Below are positions 1-6,485 of a DNA stretch of 33,779 bases, in pieces; position 1 is the first letter of the stretch, and every line of letters starts with the position of its first letter. The notes below the pieces were generated by a model, which did no database searches, had not been told where the DNA came from, and saw only the letters and a list, made by a program, of their open reading frames with translations. The position numbers and the translations under genes were made by a program. Source of the stretch: an uncultured Eubacteriales bacterium. Lineage in GTDB: Bacteria; Bacillota; Clostridia; Oscillospirales; Acutalibacteraceae. Where the stretch lies: positions 1-33,779 of the forward strand of contig CAKSWC010000018.1 of NCBI GenBank assembly GCA_934511365.1. The letters run 5' to 3'.

Positions 1-199
1 GGCGGCACTGCGTCTGCTTGACCTGCCGAAATCCGATGTCGTCGTGTTTGAGGATGCGTATCACGCGGCGAAGACGGCAAAGAATGCCGGCTTCCGCGTG
101 GTCGGCGTGTACGACACGAGTGAGCCGGAGCAGGAAAAGCTGCGCGGCATCGCCGAACGGCTGACGACGGATTACGCGGACATTCCAACAGACTTTTAA
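1..199 (+). CDS. HAD-family hydrolase, C-terminal part (cut by the window edge)
   Basis: An open frame enters from the left edge (codons in phase from base 2) and ends with TAA at 197-199, giving 65 residues. The piece VVVFEDAYHAAKTAKNAGF is the classic motif IV region of subfamily IA HAD phosphatases of the phosphoglycolate phosphatase / beta-phosphoglucomutase type: the acidic ED pair helps bind Mg2+, and the following helix of small residues leads to a strand (RVVGVYD). The short tail after it is normal for the family. The substrate cannot be judged because the nucleophile Asp and the cap domain lie outside the window. Codons are GC-rich (GTC, GTG, CTG, GCG), like the 3' two thirds of pyrG but unlike the remaining genes here. 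A terminator follows directly. Confidence 0.85.
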   Translation, partial: AALRLLDLPKSDVVVFEDAYHAAKTAKNAGFRVVGVYDTSEPEQEKLRGIAERLTTDYADIPTDF

Positions 200-203
200 C
201 TGA

Positions 204-240
204 AAAATCGCTGCACGGCTTTACGCCGTGCAGCGATTTT
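204..240. terminator. Bidirectional intrinsic terminator between the HAD gene and pyrG
   Basis: A perfect 16-bp inverted repeat (204-219 with 225-240, loop 220-224) has a GC-rich core and is flanked by A-runs and T-runs, so it can end transcripts arriving from either side. It sits between the stops of two convergent genes. Confidence 0.9.
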
Positions 241-241
241 T

Positions 242-1855
242 TTACTGGTTTTCCTTCTTTGCGAGGGCAGCGGCAACGAGACCGAGGAAGAGTGGGTGTG
301 CTTTGTTAGGGCGGCTCTTGAACTCGGGGTGGAACTGCACGCCGATGAAGAAATCGTTCTCCGGTACTTCGACGGTCTCGACGATGTAGCCGTCCGGTGA
401 TGTACCGCTGATGCAGAGACCCGCGTTGGCAAGGGCTGCGCGGAATTCGTTGTTGAATTCGTAGCGATGGCGGTGCCGCTCGGAAATCTCGGTTTTGCCG
501 TAGGTGCGGTACATCTGCGTGTCGGTTGCAATCTTGCAGGGGTACGCGCCGAGACGGAGCGTGCCGCCCTTGGCGACCTCGTCGTTCTGATCGGGCAGAA
601 AGTCGATGACCTTGTGTGTGGATGCGGGATCAAACTCGCCCGAATTTGCGTCCTTCCAGCCGCAGACGTTGCGCGCAAATTCGATGACGGCGATCTGCAT
701 GCCGAGGCAGATGCCGAGATAGGGCAGGTTGTGCGTGCGGCAGTAATGCGCAGTCGCGATCTTGCCTTCAATGCCGCGGTTGCCGAAGCCGCCGGGGACG
801 ATAACGCCCGAGCAGTCCGAAAGGATCTCGGCGACGTTTTCATCATTTACGGTCTCGGAGACGATCCATTTGATCTTGATGTGCGAGCCGTGGACATAAC
901 CGGCATGACGCAGCGCCTCCGCCACCGAGAGGTAGGCGTCGTGCAGCTGTACATACTTGCCGACAAGTCCGATCGTCACAGTCTTCGGGCGGTTGTGAAT
1001 GCGGTCGAGCATCTCGTTCCAGTCGCTCATGTCGATCGTAGGCGCGTCGATGCCGAGCTCACGGCAGACGATTGCGGAGAAGTTGCTCTTTTCCAGCATC
1101 ACGGGCGCTTCGTACAACACGGGCAGCGTGATGTTCTCGATCACGCAGTCGGGCTTGACGTTGCAGAACATCGAGATCTTGCGGAAGATCTCAGGTTCCA
1201 ACGGCTCGTCACAGCGGAGAATGATGATGTTCGGGTTGATGCCCATGCCCTGCAGCTCCTTGACCGAGTGCTGTGTGGGCTTGGACTTGTGTTCGTCCGA
1301 GCCGCTGAGAAAGGGAACCAGCGTCACATGAATGAACAGACTGTTTTCACGACCGACCTCGAGTGAGATCTGTCTGACCGCCTCGAGAAACGGCTGCGAC
1401 TCGATGTCGCCGATCGTGCCGCCGATCTCGGTGATGACGACGTCCGCATCGGTCTTCTTGCCGACCGAATAGACAAAGTCCTTGATCTCGTTAGTGACAT
1501 GCGGGATGACCTGCACGGTTGAGCCGAGGTATTCGCCGCGGCGCTCCTTGTTGAGGACGTTCCAGTAGACCTTGCCGGTGGTCAGGTTGGAATATTTGTT
1601 GAGGTTTTCGTCGATGAAGCGCTCATAGTGGCCGAGGTCAAGGTCGGTTTCCGCGCCGTCCTCAGTAACATAGACCTCGCCGTGTTGATATGGGCTCATT
1701 GTTCCGGGGTCAACATTTATGTAAGGGTCAAGCTTCTGGGCGGCAACTTTAAGACCTCTCGCTTTGAGCAGACGGCCGAGGGACGCAGCGGTAATTCCTT
1801 TTCCAAGACCGGAAACAACGCCGCCGGTGACGAAAATATACTTTGTTTGTTTCAT
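242..1855 (-). CDS. pyrG: CTP synthase (glutamine-hydrolysing)
   Basis: Makes CTP from UTP, ATP and glutamine in the cytoplasm (EC 6.3.4.2). The 537 residues match the family's usual length. The N-terminal synthetase domain has the P-loop SGLGKG (15-20) and the conserved stretch around LDPYINVDPGTMSP (42-55). The C-terminal class I glutamine amidotransferase domain has GGFGNRG, nucleophile Cys383 in GICLGMQ, and the His509/Glu511 pair in FHPEF. The ATG is preceded by a good AAGGAG site. It starts 39 nt after the ANTAR gene ends, so it is probably the last gene of the glnA operon, which fits because glutamine is its nitrogen donor. Odd point: codons 1-64 use ATT/ATA, GTT, CTT and AAA like the rest of the window, whereas from about codon 75 on the gene uses ATC, GTC, CTC and AAG almost throughout. 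Confidence 0.98.
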   Translation of the reverse strand: MKQTKYIFVTGGVVSGLGKGITAASLGRLLKARGLKVAAQKLDPYINVDPGTMSPYQHGEVYVTEDGAETDLDLGHYERFIDENLNKYSNLTTGKVYWNVLNKERRGEYLGSTVQVIPHVTNEIKDFVYSVGKKTDADVVITEIGGTIGDIESQPFLEAVRQISLEVGRENSLFIHVTLVPFLSGSDEHKSKPTQHSVKELQGMGINPNIIILRCDEPLEPEIFRKISMFCNVKPDCVIENITLPVLYEAPVMLEKSNFSAIVCRELGIDAPTIDMSDWNEMLDRIHNRPKTVTIGLVGKYVQLHDAYLSVAEALRHAGYVHGSHIKIKWIVSETVNDENVAEILSDCSGVIVPGGFGNRGIEGKIATAHYCRTHNLPYLGICLGMQIAVIEFARNVCGWKDANSGEFDPASTHKVIDFLPDQNDEVAKGGTLRLGAYPCKIATDTQMYRTYGKTEISERHRHRYEFNNEFRAALANAGLCISGTSPDGYIVETVEVPENDFFIGVQFHPEFKSRPNKAHPLFLGLVAAALAKKENQ

Positions 1856-1894
1856 TTTTTCAGCTCCTTAGACAGAATATCTTTATTTAAACTT

Positions 1895-2479
1895 TCATTT
1901 ATCATATGTTCTTATGATACCCTCGGCAACCTCTCGGCGCGAAAGCTGGGTATCCATGGCCTGCTTTTCAATGTAATGGTGAGCGTCGTTCTCAGTCATG
2001 TTCAGATTTTCAATGAGCAGCCATTTTGCGCGGTTGACCGTTCTGATATCGGTCATTTTTTCAATGAGAGAGAGGTTCTTCTTTTCCATTTTTGAAAGCT
2101 TTGCGCTGACGGCGGTGAGGAGCTTCAGCGCTCCGTAAAAGGTCTGGCGGCTGTTTGGCCTTGCAACGGTGAGAACGCCGGAGTCCTCAACCTTGTGGGC
2201 AACGCGTTCAAAAAGCTCGGCTTTAACAACCAGCATAATTCCCATGACGCCCTCGGAAAGATCAAGCGCAAGCTCGGTTCCGAATTCATCGGAAAGGGGA
2301 GTGTTGATGATGACAACGTCTGCGCTTTGCGAAAGGAGAACGCGCCTTGTTTCTCCGGCACTTTTTGCGTGGCAGACAATTTCATATTCATCGGGCGGAA
2401 GAAGGCTTGAAAAGTAGTCGTGAATCTTTTCGCCCGAGGAGGCAACAAGAACACGGTATTTGATTTTTCCTGCTGCCAT
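1895..2479 (-). CDS. ANTAR-domain RNA-binding antiterminator with degenerate receiver domain
   Basis: 194 residues. Residues 8-125 resemble a response-regulator receiver. However, the strand that should end in the phospho-acceptor Asp reads DVVIINTPL, with Asn59 in its place, so phosphorelay control is unlikely. Residues 130-190 form a helical ANTAR domain (conserved RAKWLL around 150, then an N-x-T-E-x-x-A pattern and REVAEGII near the end). Such domains bind paired hexaloop hairpins in mRNA leaders and prevent termination. The gene lies 32 nt downstream of glnA, and clostridial glnA genes are known to have a neighbouring ANTAR regulator of this kind (called NitR in solventogenic clostridia). 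The likely target is the glnA leader, which carries a strong terminator. Start ATG with AAGGAG upstream. The family call is firm; the target is inferred. Confidence 0.88.
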   Translation of the reverse strand: MAAGKIKYRVLVASSGEKIHDYFSSLLPPDEYEIVCHAKSAGETRRVLLSQSADVVIINTPLSDEFGTELALDLSEGVMGIMLVVKAELFERVAHKVEDSGVLTVARPNSRQTFYGALKLLTAVSAKLSKMEKKNLSLIEKMTDIRTVNRAKWLLIENLNMTENDAHHYIEKQAMDTQLSRREVAEGIIRTYDK

Positions 2480-2511
2480 TTTTTCAACTCCTTAATCAGG
2501 CTGAATCAGGT

Positions 2512-3708
2512 TCATCCGGCAAAGCCTTCCGGAAGATATGTCCGGATAAATTCGCTCTTTGCGGCAATCTCCTTTGCTTCTTCAAGACTTTGCGGAAGCC
2601 TTTCAAGCTTTCCGGTTACGCTTTCGTCTGCGGTGAAGAGGTTTGCGTTGACTGCCTCTGGAACGCCGAGCGCCTTTTCAATACCCTCAAGCCCTGCGTA
2701 AATCAGAAGTGCAAAGGCAATGTAAGGGTTAGCGGTCGGATCCGGAGAGCGTAGCTCAATGCGCTTGTATTCACCCTTTGCAGCCGGAATGCGAACAAGC
2801 TGCGAGCGGTTTTCGTGCGACCAGGTGATATATTTTGGCGCCTTTTTTTCGCCGAGTCTTTTGTAGGAATCCTCGCTCGGATTGAGGAAAAACGTCATTT
2901 CGCGGATGCGGTTCATAATTCCGGCCATGAAGCCCGGCGTTACGTCTTTTCCGTCCGCTGACTTAACGGACATATTAATGTGCATTCCGTTGCCGCTCTC
3001 GTTACGCAGCGGCTTTGGCGAAAAATCCGCAAAAAGGCCGTTGTTCATTGCTGCGGCCTTAACAACGGTGATGAAATTCATAGCGTTGTCTGCGGCGGCA
3101 ATCGGGTCGCTGTATCTGAAGTCGATCTCGTTCTGTCCGGGGCCCTCCTCGTGATGCGAGCTTTCCGGGCGGATGCCCATATCATAAAGGCTGAGGCAGA
3201 TTTCGCGGCGAATATTTTCACCCTTGTCATCCGGTGCAACGTCCATATAACCGGCGTTATCGAACGGGATTTTGGTGCTGTTTCCATCCGTATCAGTTTT
3301 AAAAAGATAGAACTCGAATTCCGAGCCGAAGTTGACTGAGATACCTTTTTCGGCGGCTTTTTTAACCGCGTCTTTAAGAATTCTTCTCGGGTCTTTTTCA
3401 AACGGGGCACCGTCCGGGCGTCTGATATCGCAAAACATTCTGACAACTTTTCCCCTTGTCGGCCTCCAAGGGAGAACATTGAAAGTTGAGGGAATCGGAA
3501 AGAGGAGAAGGTCGCTTTTGACCTCGCTTCCAAAGCCTCTGACGGCGGACGCATCGAACGAGATACCATCGGAAAATGCTCTTTTAAGCTCCTCAGGCAT
3601 TATGGAGATGTTCTTCTGGCGGCCGTAAATATCGCAAAAAGCAAGGCGGATAAATTTAACATCCTCCTGCTCAACAAAATCAAAAACCTCGTCTGCTGTG
3701 AAAAGCAT
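2512..3708 (-). CDS. glnA: Glutamine synthetase, type I (short form)
   Basis: Converts glutamate, ammonia and ATP to glutamine (EC 6.3.1.2) as a cytoplasmic dodecamer. The 398 residues are shorter than the roughly 440 of Bacillus GlnA. Seen in order: a beta-grasp domain (18-95, with the VKFIRLAFCDIYGR stretch), metal-ligand glutamates in GSEFEFYLF (Glu130, Glu132), the SHHEEGPGQNEIDF motif (184-197), His243 in GNGMHINMS, and the substrate-binding stretch NRSQLVRIP (300-308) followed by RIELRSPDPTANPY. No adenylylation-type C-terminal region is evident. It is the first gene of glnA-ANTAR-pyrG and has an AAAGGAG ribosome site. Its promoter is near consensus and is followed by a terminator hairpin, so it is probably controlled by antitermination. 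The function is sure; the regulation is inferred. Confidence 0.97.
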   Translation of the reverse strand: MLFTADEVFDFVEQEDVKFIRLAFCDIYGRQKNISIMPEELKRAFSDGISFDASAVRGFGSEVKSDLLLFPIPSTFNVLPWRPTRGKVVRMFCDIRRPDGAPFEKDPRRILKDAVKKAAEKGISVNFGSEFEFYLFKTDTDGNSTKIPFDNAGYMDVAPDDKGENIRREICLSLYDMGIRPESSHHEEGPGQNEIDFRYSDPIAAADNAMNFITVVKAAAMNNGLFADFSPKPLRNESGNGMHINMSVKSADGKDVTPGFMAGIMNRIREMTFFLNPSEDSYKRLGEKKAPKYITWSHENRSQLVRIPAAKGEYKRIELRSPDPTANPYIAFALLIYAGLEGIEKALGVPEAVNANLFTADESVTGKLERLPQSLEEAKEIAAKSEFIRTYLPEGFAG

Positions 3709-3793
3709 CGCTCATTCTCCTTTCATTAGGCAGCCGCCGTTCTGCGGTGCCGTGAAACGGCCGGAGGGCATAACCGGGTTCCGGCGTTACAAA

Positions 3794-3847
3794 CAAAAAA
3801 AGGGGACGCTTACCGGCGGGGCTCCTCGCCCGCGCCAGTAAACGTCC
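3794..3847 (-). terminator. Leader terminator (attenuator) upstream of glnA
   Basis: Read on the minus strand, a hairpin with a continuous 15-bp outer stem (3804-3847) is followed by about eight T residues (3794-3801 region). It lies between the glnA promoter and its start codon, so it must be bypassed for expression. Farther down the leader, the bases matching plus positions near 3733-3755 can form a small hairpin with a six-base loop (AGAACG). The canonical pair of ANTAR hexaloops (A at loop position 1, G at position 4) was not found. Confidence 0.85.
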
Positions 3848-3863
3848 TTGTCTACGGATGTTT

Positions 3864-3892
3864 ATTATACTTTATTTCACCCTGCTTGTCAA
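3864..3892 (-). promoter_or_regulatory. Sigma-A promoter of the glnA operon
   Basis: On the minus strand the -35 box TTGACA (3887-3892) and the -10 box TATAAT (3864-3869) are both perfect consensus, with a 17-nt spacer. Transcription would start about 12 nt before the attenuator hairpin. Confidence 0.92.
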
Positions 3893-3915
3893 CCTGTCCG
3901 GGTGAAAAACAAAAA

Positions 3916-3944
3916 CACGGAAGATAAAAATTCCGTGCTTTTTT
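3916..3944. terminator. Small bidirectional hairpin terminator insulating the glnA promoter
   Basis: A 7-bp stem (3916-3922 with 3931-3937) has T-rich tracts on both outer sides (CTTTTTT on plus; a TTTTTG then TTTTT run on minus). It lies just upstream of the glnA promoter and would stop read-through into glnA from 4000-4100. Confidence 0.6.
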
Positions 3945-4081
3945 ATGACGCTTTTTTGTCGGTTTTTCCGAAAGGCACTGCAATTCACTCATTGAACAGC
4001 CAGCCGTAATCACGGCGGCAGTCAAGAATATAGTCGATATAAACATTGCCATGAATAAAATTATAAAATATACTCGATGTC

Positions 4082-4126
4082 TTGACAAGCGTTGAAATAT
4101 ATAGCATATTTCTGTTATGCTATATA
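4082..4126 (+). promoter_or_regulatory. Promoter with palindromic operator for the zinc-ribbon gene
   Basis: A TTGACA box (4082-4087) with a -10-like CATATT 17 nt downstream overlaps a perfect 10-bp inverted repeat: TATATAGCAT (4098-4107) and ATGCTATATA (4117-4126), separated by 9 bases. An inverted repeat overlaying the -10 region is a typical repressor site. It could also fold as a hairpin at the start of the transcript. Confidence 0.6.
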
Positions 4127-4162
4127 GAGCATAAATTCATGAAAAGACAGGAGAATAAAACT

Positions 4163-4519
4163 ATGAACTGTAAAAATTGCGGACAGAAACTTGAACCCGG
4201 TCAGGCGTTTTGCCCAATGTGCGGCGAAAGGGTAACAACTGGTGAGGCGTTTAGAGCACCGGCTTCTTCCGGCAGCTTTGCTCAGCCGATTAAAAATGAC
4301 ATTGAAAACAGCGAATCAATTAATATGCCAAACACGCAATTCCAAAAATCAGCCGGAAACATCATGGCGGACAAAAAGAATAGGAAAATTGCTTTTACGG
4401 TTGCATATATTGCAGTAGGTTTAATTATTATTCTCAATTTTATCCAAAAAACAGATTTCAGCAAAAATTTTGTCTTTTCCCCGTTTACCACTTGCAAAAT
4501 GAAAAGAAAAAAAGTATAA
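4163..4519 (+). CDS. Small zinc-ribbon protein with one membrane helix
   Basis: 118 residues from the ATG at 4163, which has an AGGAG site eight bases upstream. In-frame codons back to 4082 lie in the promoter and are not used. The N-terminus is a zinc ribbon with CxxC pairs at Cys3/Cys6 and Cys17/Cys20. A low-complexity polar linker (25-70) follows, then one hydrophobic helix (76-94) and a short basic tail. Such zinc_ribbon_2-type proteins are common in Clostridia and their role is mostly unknown. The last codons overlap the pckG promoter, and the tail after the helix looks like a fortuitous extension, so the protein may be a shortened member of a larger family. The sequence does not show a function. 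Confidence 0.75.
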   Translation: MNCKNCGQKLEPGQAFCPMCGERVTTGEAFRAPASSGSFAQPIKNDIENSESINMPNTQFQKSAGNIMADKKNRKIAFTVAYIAVGLIIILNFIQKTDFSKNFVFSPFTTCKMKRKKV

Positions 4520-4520
4520 T
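4492..4520 (+). promoter_or_regulatory. Promoter of pckG
   Basis: TTGCAA (4492-4497), a 17-nt A-rich spacer and a perfect TATAAT (4515-4520). It lies inside the last codons of the preceding gene and gives a leader of about 90 nt. Confidence 0.85.
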
Positions 4521-4531
4521 ACAAAAGAACA

Positions 4532-4588
4532 TAAGTAGTATGGAGAACGAGGAGCATTTTCGGCGGTTATTCAGCCGTCTACTACTTA
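4532..4588 (+). promoter_or_regulatory. Structured 5' leader of pckG
   Basis: The leader has a perfect 9-bp outer stem (TAAGTAGTA at 4532-4540 with TACTACTTA at 4580-4588) enclosing an inner CGGC/GCCG hairpin (4561-4577) and an unpaired purine-rich arm. There is no T-run after it, so it would act on translation or stability rather than as a terminator. It matches no riboswitch class that I recognise. Confidence 0.5.
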
Positions 4589-4617
4589 ATATTTCATAAA
4601 CCGAAAGGAAGATCACA

Positions 4618-6408
4618 ATGCTCAAAAATGCACCGACCAAGAACCCCACTGTTCTTGCATGGCTTGAAGACAAGCTCAAACTCGTCAATCCCGATAAGAT
4701 CGTTTGGATTGACGGAAGCGAGGAGCAGATTGAAGCGCTGCGCGCCGAGGCCTGCTCAACAGGAGAAATGATCAAACTCAATCAGGAACTTCTTCCCGAT
4801 TGCTATCTTCACAGAACAGCCGTCAATGACGTTGCCCGCGTTGAAGCAAGAACTTTCATCTGCGCTCCGACCAAGGAAGAAGCAGGCCCCACCAACAACT
4901 GGATGGAGCCGAACGAGGCTTATAAAATGCTCTATGATATAGCCAAGGACAGCTATAAGGGCAGAACTGCATACATCATTCCCTATTCAATGGGTCCCGT
5001 TGGTTCAAAGTTCTCAAAAGCCGGAATCGAGCTCACCGATTCAATCTATGTTGTTCTCAATATGTGCATCATGACAAGAGTCGGCTTCAATGTTCTTGAT
5101 GTTCTCGGCGACAGCGACGACTGGGTTCGCGGACTCCACTGCCGCTGCGATATTGACGCAGAAAAGAGATATATCTGCCAGTTCCCGCAGGATAACACCA
5201 TCATCTCCGTTAACTCCGGTTACGGCGGAAATGTTCTCCTCGGAAAGAAGTGCTTCGCTCTGCGTATCGCTTCCAACCAGGGACGCAAAGAGGGTTGGCA
5301 GGCCGAACATATGCTCATTCTCGGAATCGAGAATCCTGAGCACGAAGTTAAATACATCTGCGCAGCGTTCCCCTCAGCCTGCGGAAAGACCAACCTTGCA
5401 ATGCTTATTCCGCCTGAAGTTTACGCCAAGAAGGGCTATAAGGTTTGGTGCGTTGGCGATGACATTTCATGGATCCGTAAGGGTAAGGACGGCAGACTTT
5501 ATGCAATCAACCCCGAAAACGGCTTCTTTGGCGTTGCTCCGGGTACCAACATGAAGTCTAACCCGAACGCTCTCCTTTCAACAAAGAAGGGAACAATTTT
5601 CACAAACGTAGCCCTTAATCTTGACAACAACACCGTTTGGTGGGAGGGTCTTGATAAGAATCCGCCCGAAAACGCAATCGACTGGACAGGTAAGCCCTGG
5701 AACGGAAAGGTTGACGAACGCACCGGCGCTCATCCCAACTCAAGATTCACCGCTCCGGCCAAGAACTGCCCCTGCCTTTCAAAGGAATTTGAAAATCCGG
5801 AAGGCGTGCCCATCTCGGCATTCGTATTCGGCGGCCGCCGCGCAAAGCTTGCTCCGCTTGTTTATCAGTCAAGAGACTGGAACCACGGCGTGTTTGTTGG
5901 TTCAATCATGGCTTCCGAGACTACGGCTGCAGCAGCCGGCGCAGTAGGCGTTGTTCGCCGCGACCCGATGGCAATGCTTCCGTTCTGCGGCTATGATATG
6001 GCTGATTATTGGCAGCATTGGATTGACATCGGTGCAACTCTTGACCCCGACAAGGCACCGAAAATCTTCAATGTTAACTGGTTCCGTAAGGACGATGAAG
6101 GTCACTTCATGTGGCCGGGCTTCGGCGATAACCTCCGTGTTCTTGAGTGGATTCTCAAGAGATGCGAGGGTAAGGTTGACGCCGAGGATACCGCTATCGG
6201 ATATCTTCCCCACGCTGAGGACATCAACCTTGAAGGTCTTGAGGGTGAGGTTTCAATCGACTCGCTCAAGTCAATTCTTGACGTTGACAAGGCTCTCTGG
6301 GCTGAGGATGCAAAGGGCATTGAAGAGTTCTATGCAAAGTTTGGCGATAAGCTTCCCAAAGAGCTTCGCGCTGAGCTTGAAACCCTTAAAAAGAACTGCG
6401 CTGAATAA
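4618..6408 (+). CDS. pckG: Phosphoenolpyruvate carboxykinase (GTP)
   Basis: Interconverts oxaloacetate + GTP with PEP + CO2 + GDP (EC 4.1.1.32) in the cytoplasm. The 596 residues fit the GTP class. Seen: the substrate-binding region with GYGGNVLLGKKC, the kinase-1a P-loop AAFPSACGKTN with the hyper-reactive Cys255 and Lys257 typical of the GTP enzymes, the metal-binding stretch GDDISWI, and the later ENGFFGVAPGTN motif. The ATP-type enzyme has a quite different P-loop, so the cofactor class is clear. In anaerobes the enzyme often runs towards oxaloacetate, feeding succinate or malate formation. Strong GGAAG ribosome site, its own promoter and a structured leader. It is monocistronic, ending at a bidirectional terminator. 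Confidence 0.97.
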   Translation: MLKNAPTKNPTVLAWLEDKLKLVNPDKIVWIDGSEEQIEALRAEACSTGEMIKLNQELLPDCYLHRTAVNDVARVEARTFICAPTKEEAGPTNNWMEPNEAYKMLYDIAKDSYKGRTAYIIPYSMGPVGSKFSKAGIELTDSIYVVLNMCIMTRVGFNVLDVLGDSDDWVRGLHCRCDIDAEKRYICQFPQDNTIISVNSGYGGNVLLGKKCFALRIASNQGRKEGWQAEHMLILGIENPEHEVKYICAAFPSACGKTNLAMLIPPEVYAKKGYKVWCVGDDISWIRKGKDGRLYAINPENGFFGVAPGTNMKSNPNALLSTKKGTIFTNVALNLDNNTVWWEGLDKNPPENAIDWTGKPWNGKVDERTGAHPNSRFTAPAKNCPCLSKEFENPEGVPISAFVFGGRRAKLAPLVYQSRDWNHGVFVGSIMASETTAAAAGAVGVVRRDPMAMLPFCGYDMADYWQHWIDIGATLDPDKAPKIFNVNWFRKDDEGHFMWPGFGDNLRVLEWILKRCEGKVDAEDTAIGYLPHAEDINLEGLEGEVSIDSLKSILDVDKALWAEDAKGIEEFYAKFGDKLPKELRAELETLKKNCAE

Positions 6409-6428
6409 TTTGGCGTTGTGACAAAAAT

Positions 6429-6470
6429 AACCGCCGGGCGGCCGATTAATTTCGACCCCCGGCGGTTTTT
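6429..6470. terminator. Bidirectional terminator between pckG and the acyl-transfer operon
   Basis: A 10-bp stem AACCGCCGGG (6429-6438) with CCCGGCGGTT (6458-6467) is followed by T-runs on both strands. It separates two convergent transcription units. Confidence 0.9.
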
Positions 6471-6485
6471 GATTGGCTTTGTGTG

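Noticed and set aside
196..846. 216-codon frame on the minus strand
   Set aside because: It lies in another frame of pyrG and runs through the terminator. The Ser/Arg/Thr-rich composition is that of a shadow frame.
467..1366. 299-codon open frame on the plus strand
   Set aside because: It is antisense to pyrG in its GC-rich part, where stop codons are rare on the opposite strand. It has no ribosome site and no family resemblance.
3852..4088. 78-codon minus frame resembling a lipoprotein signal
   Set aside because: It contains the glnA promoter and a terminator hairpin, has no ribosome site and shows no conserved protein features.
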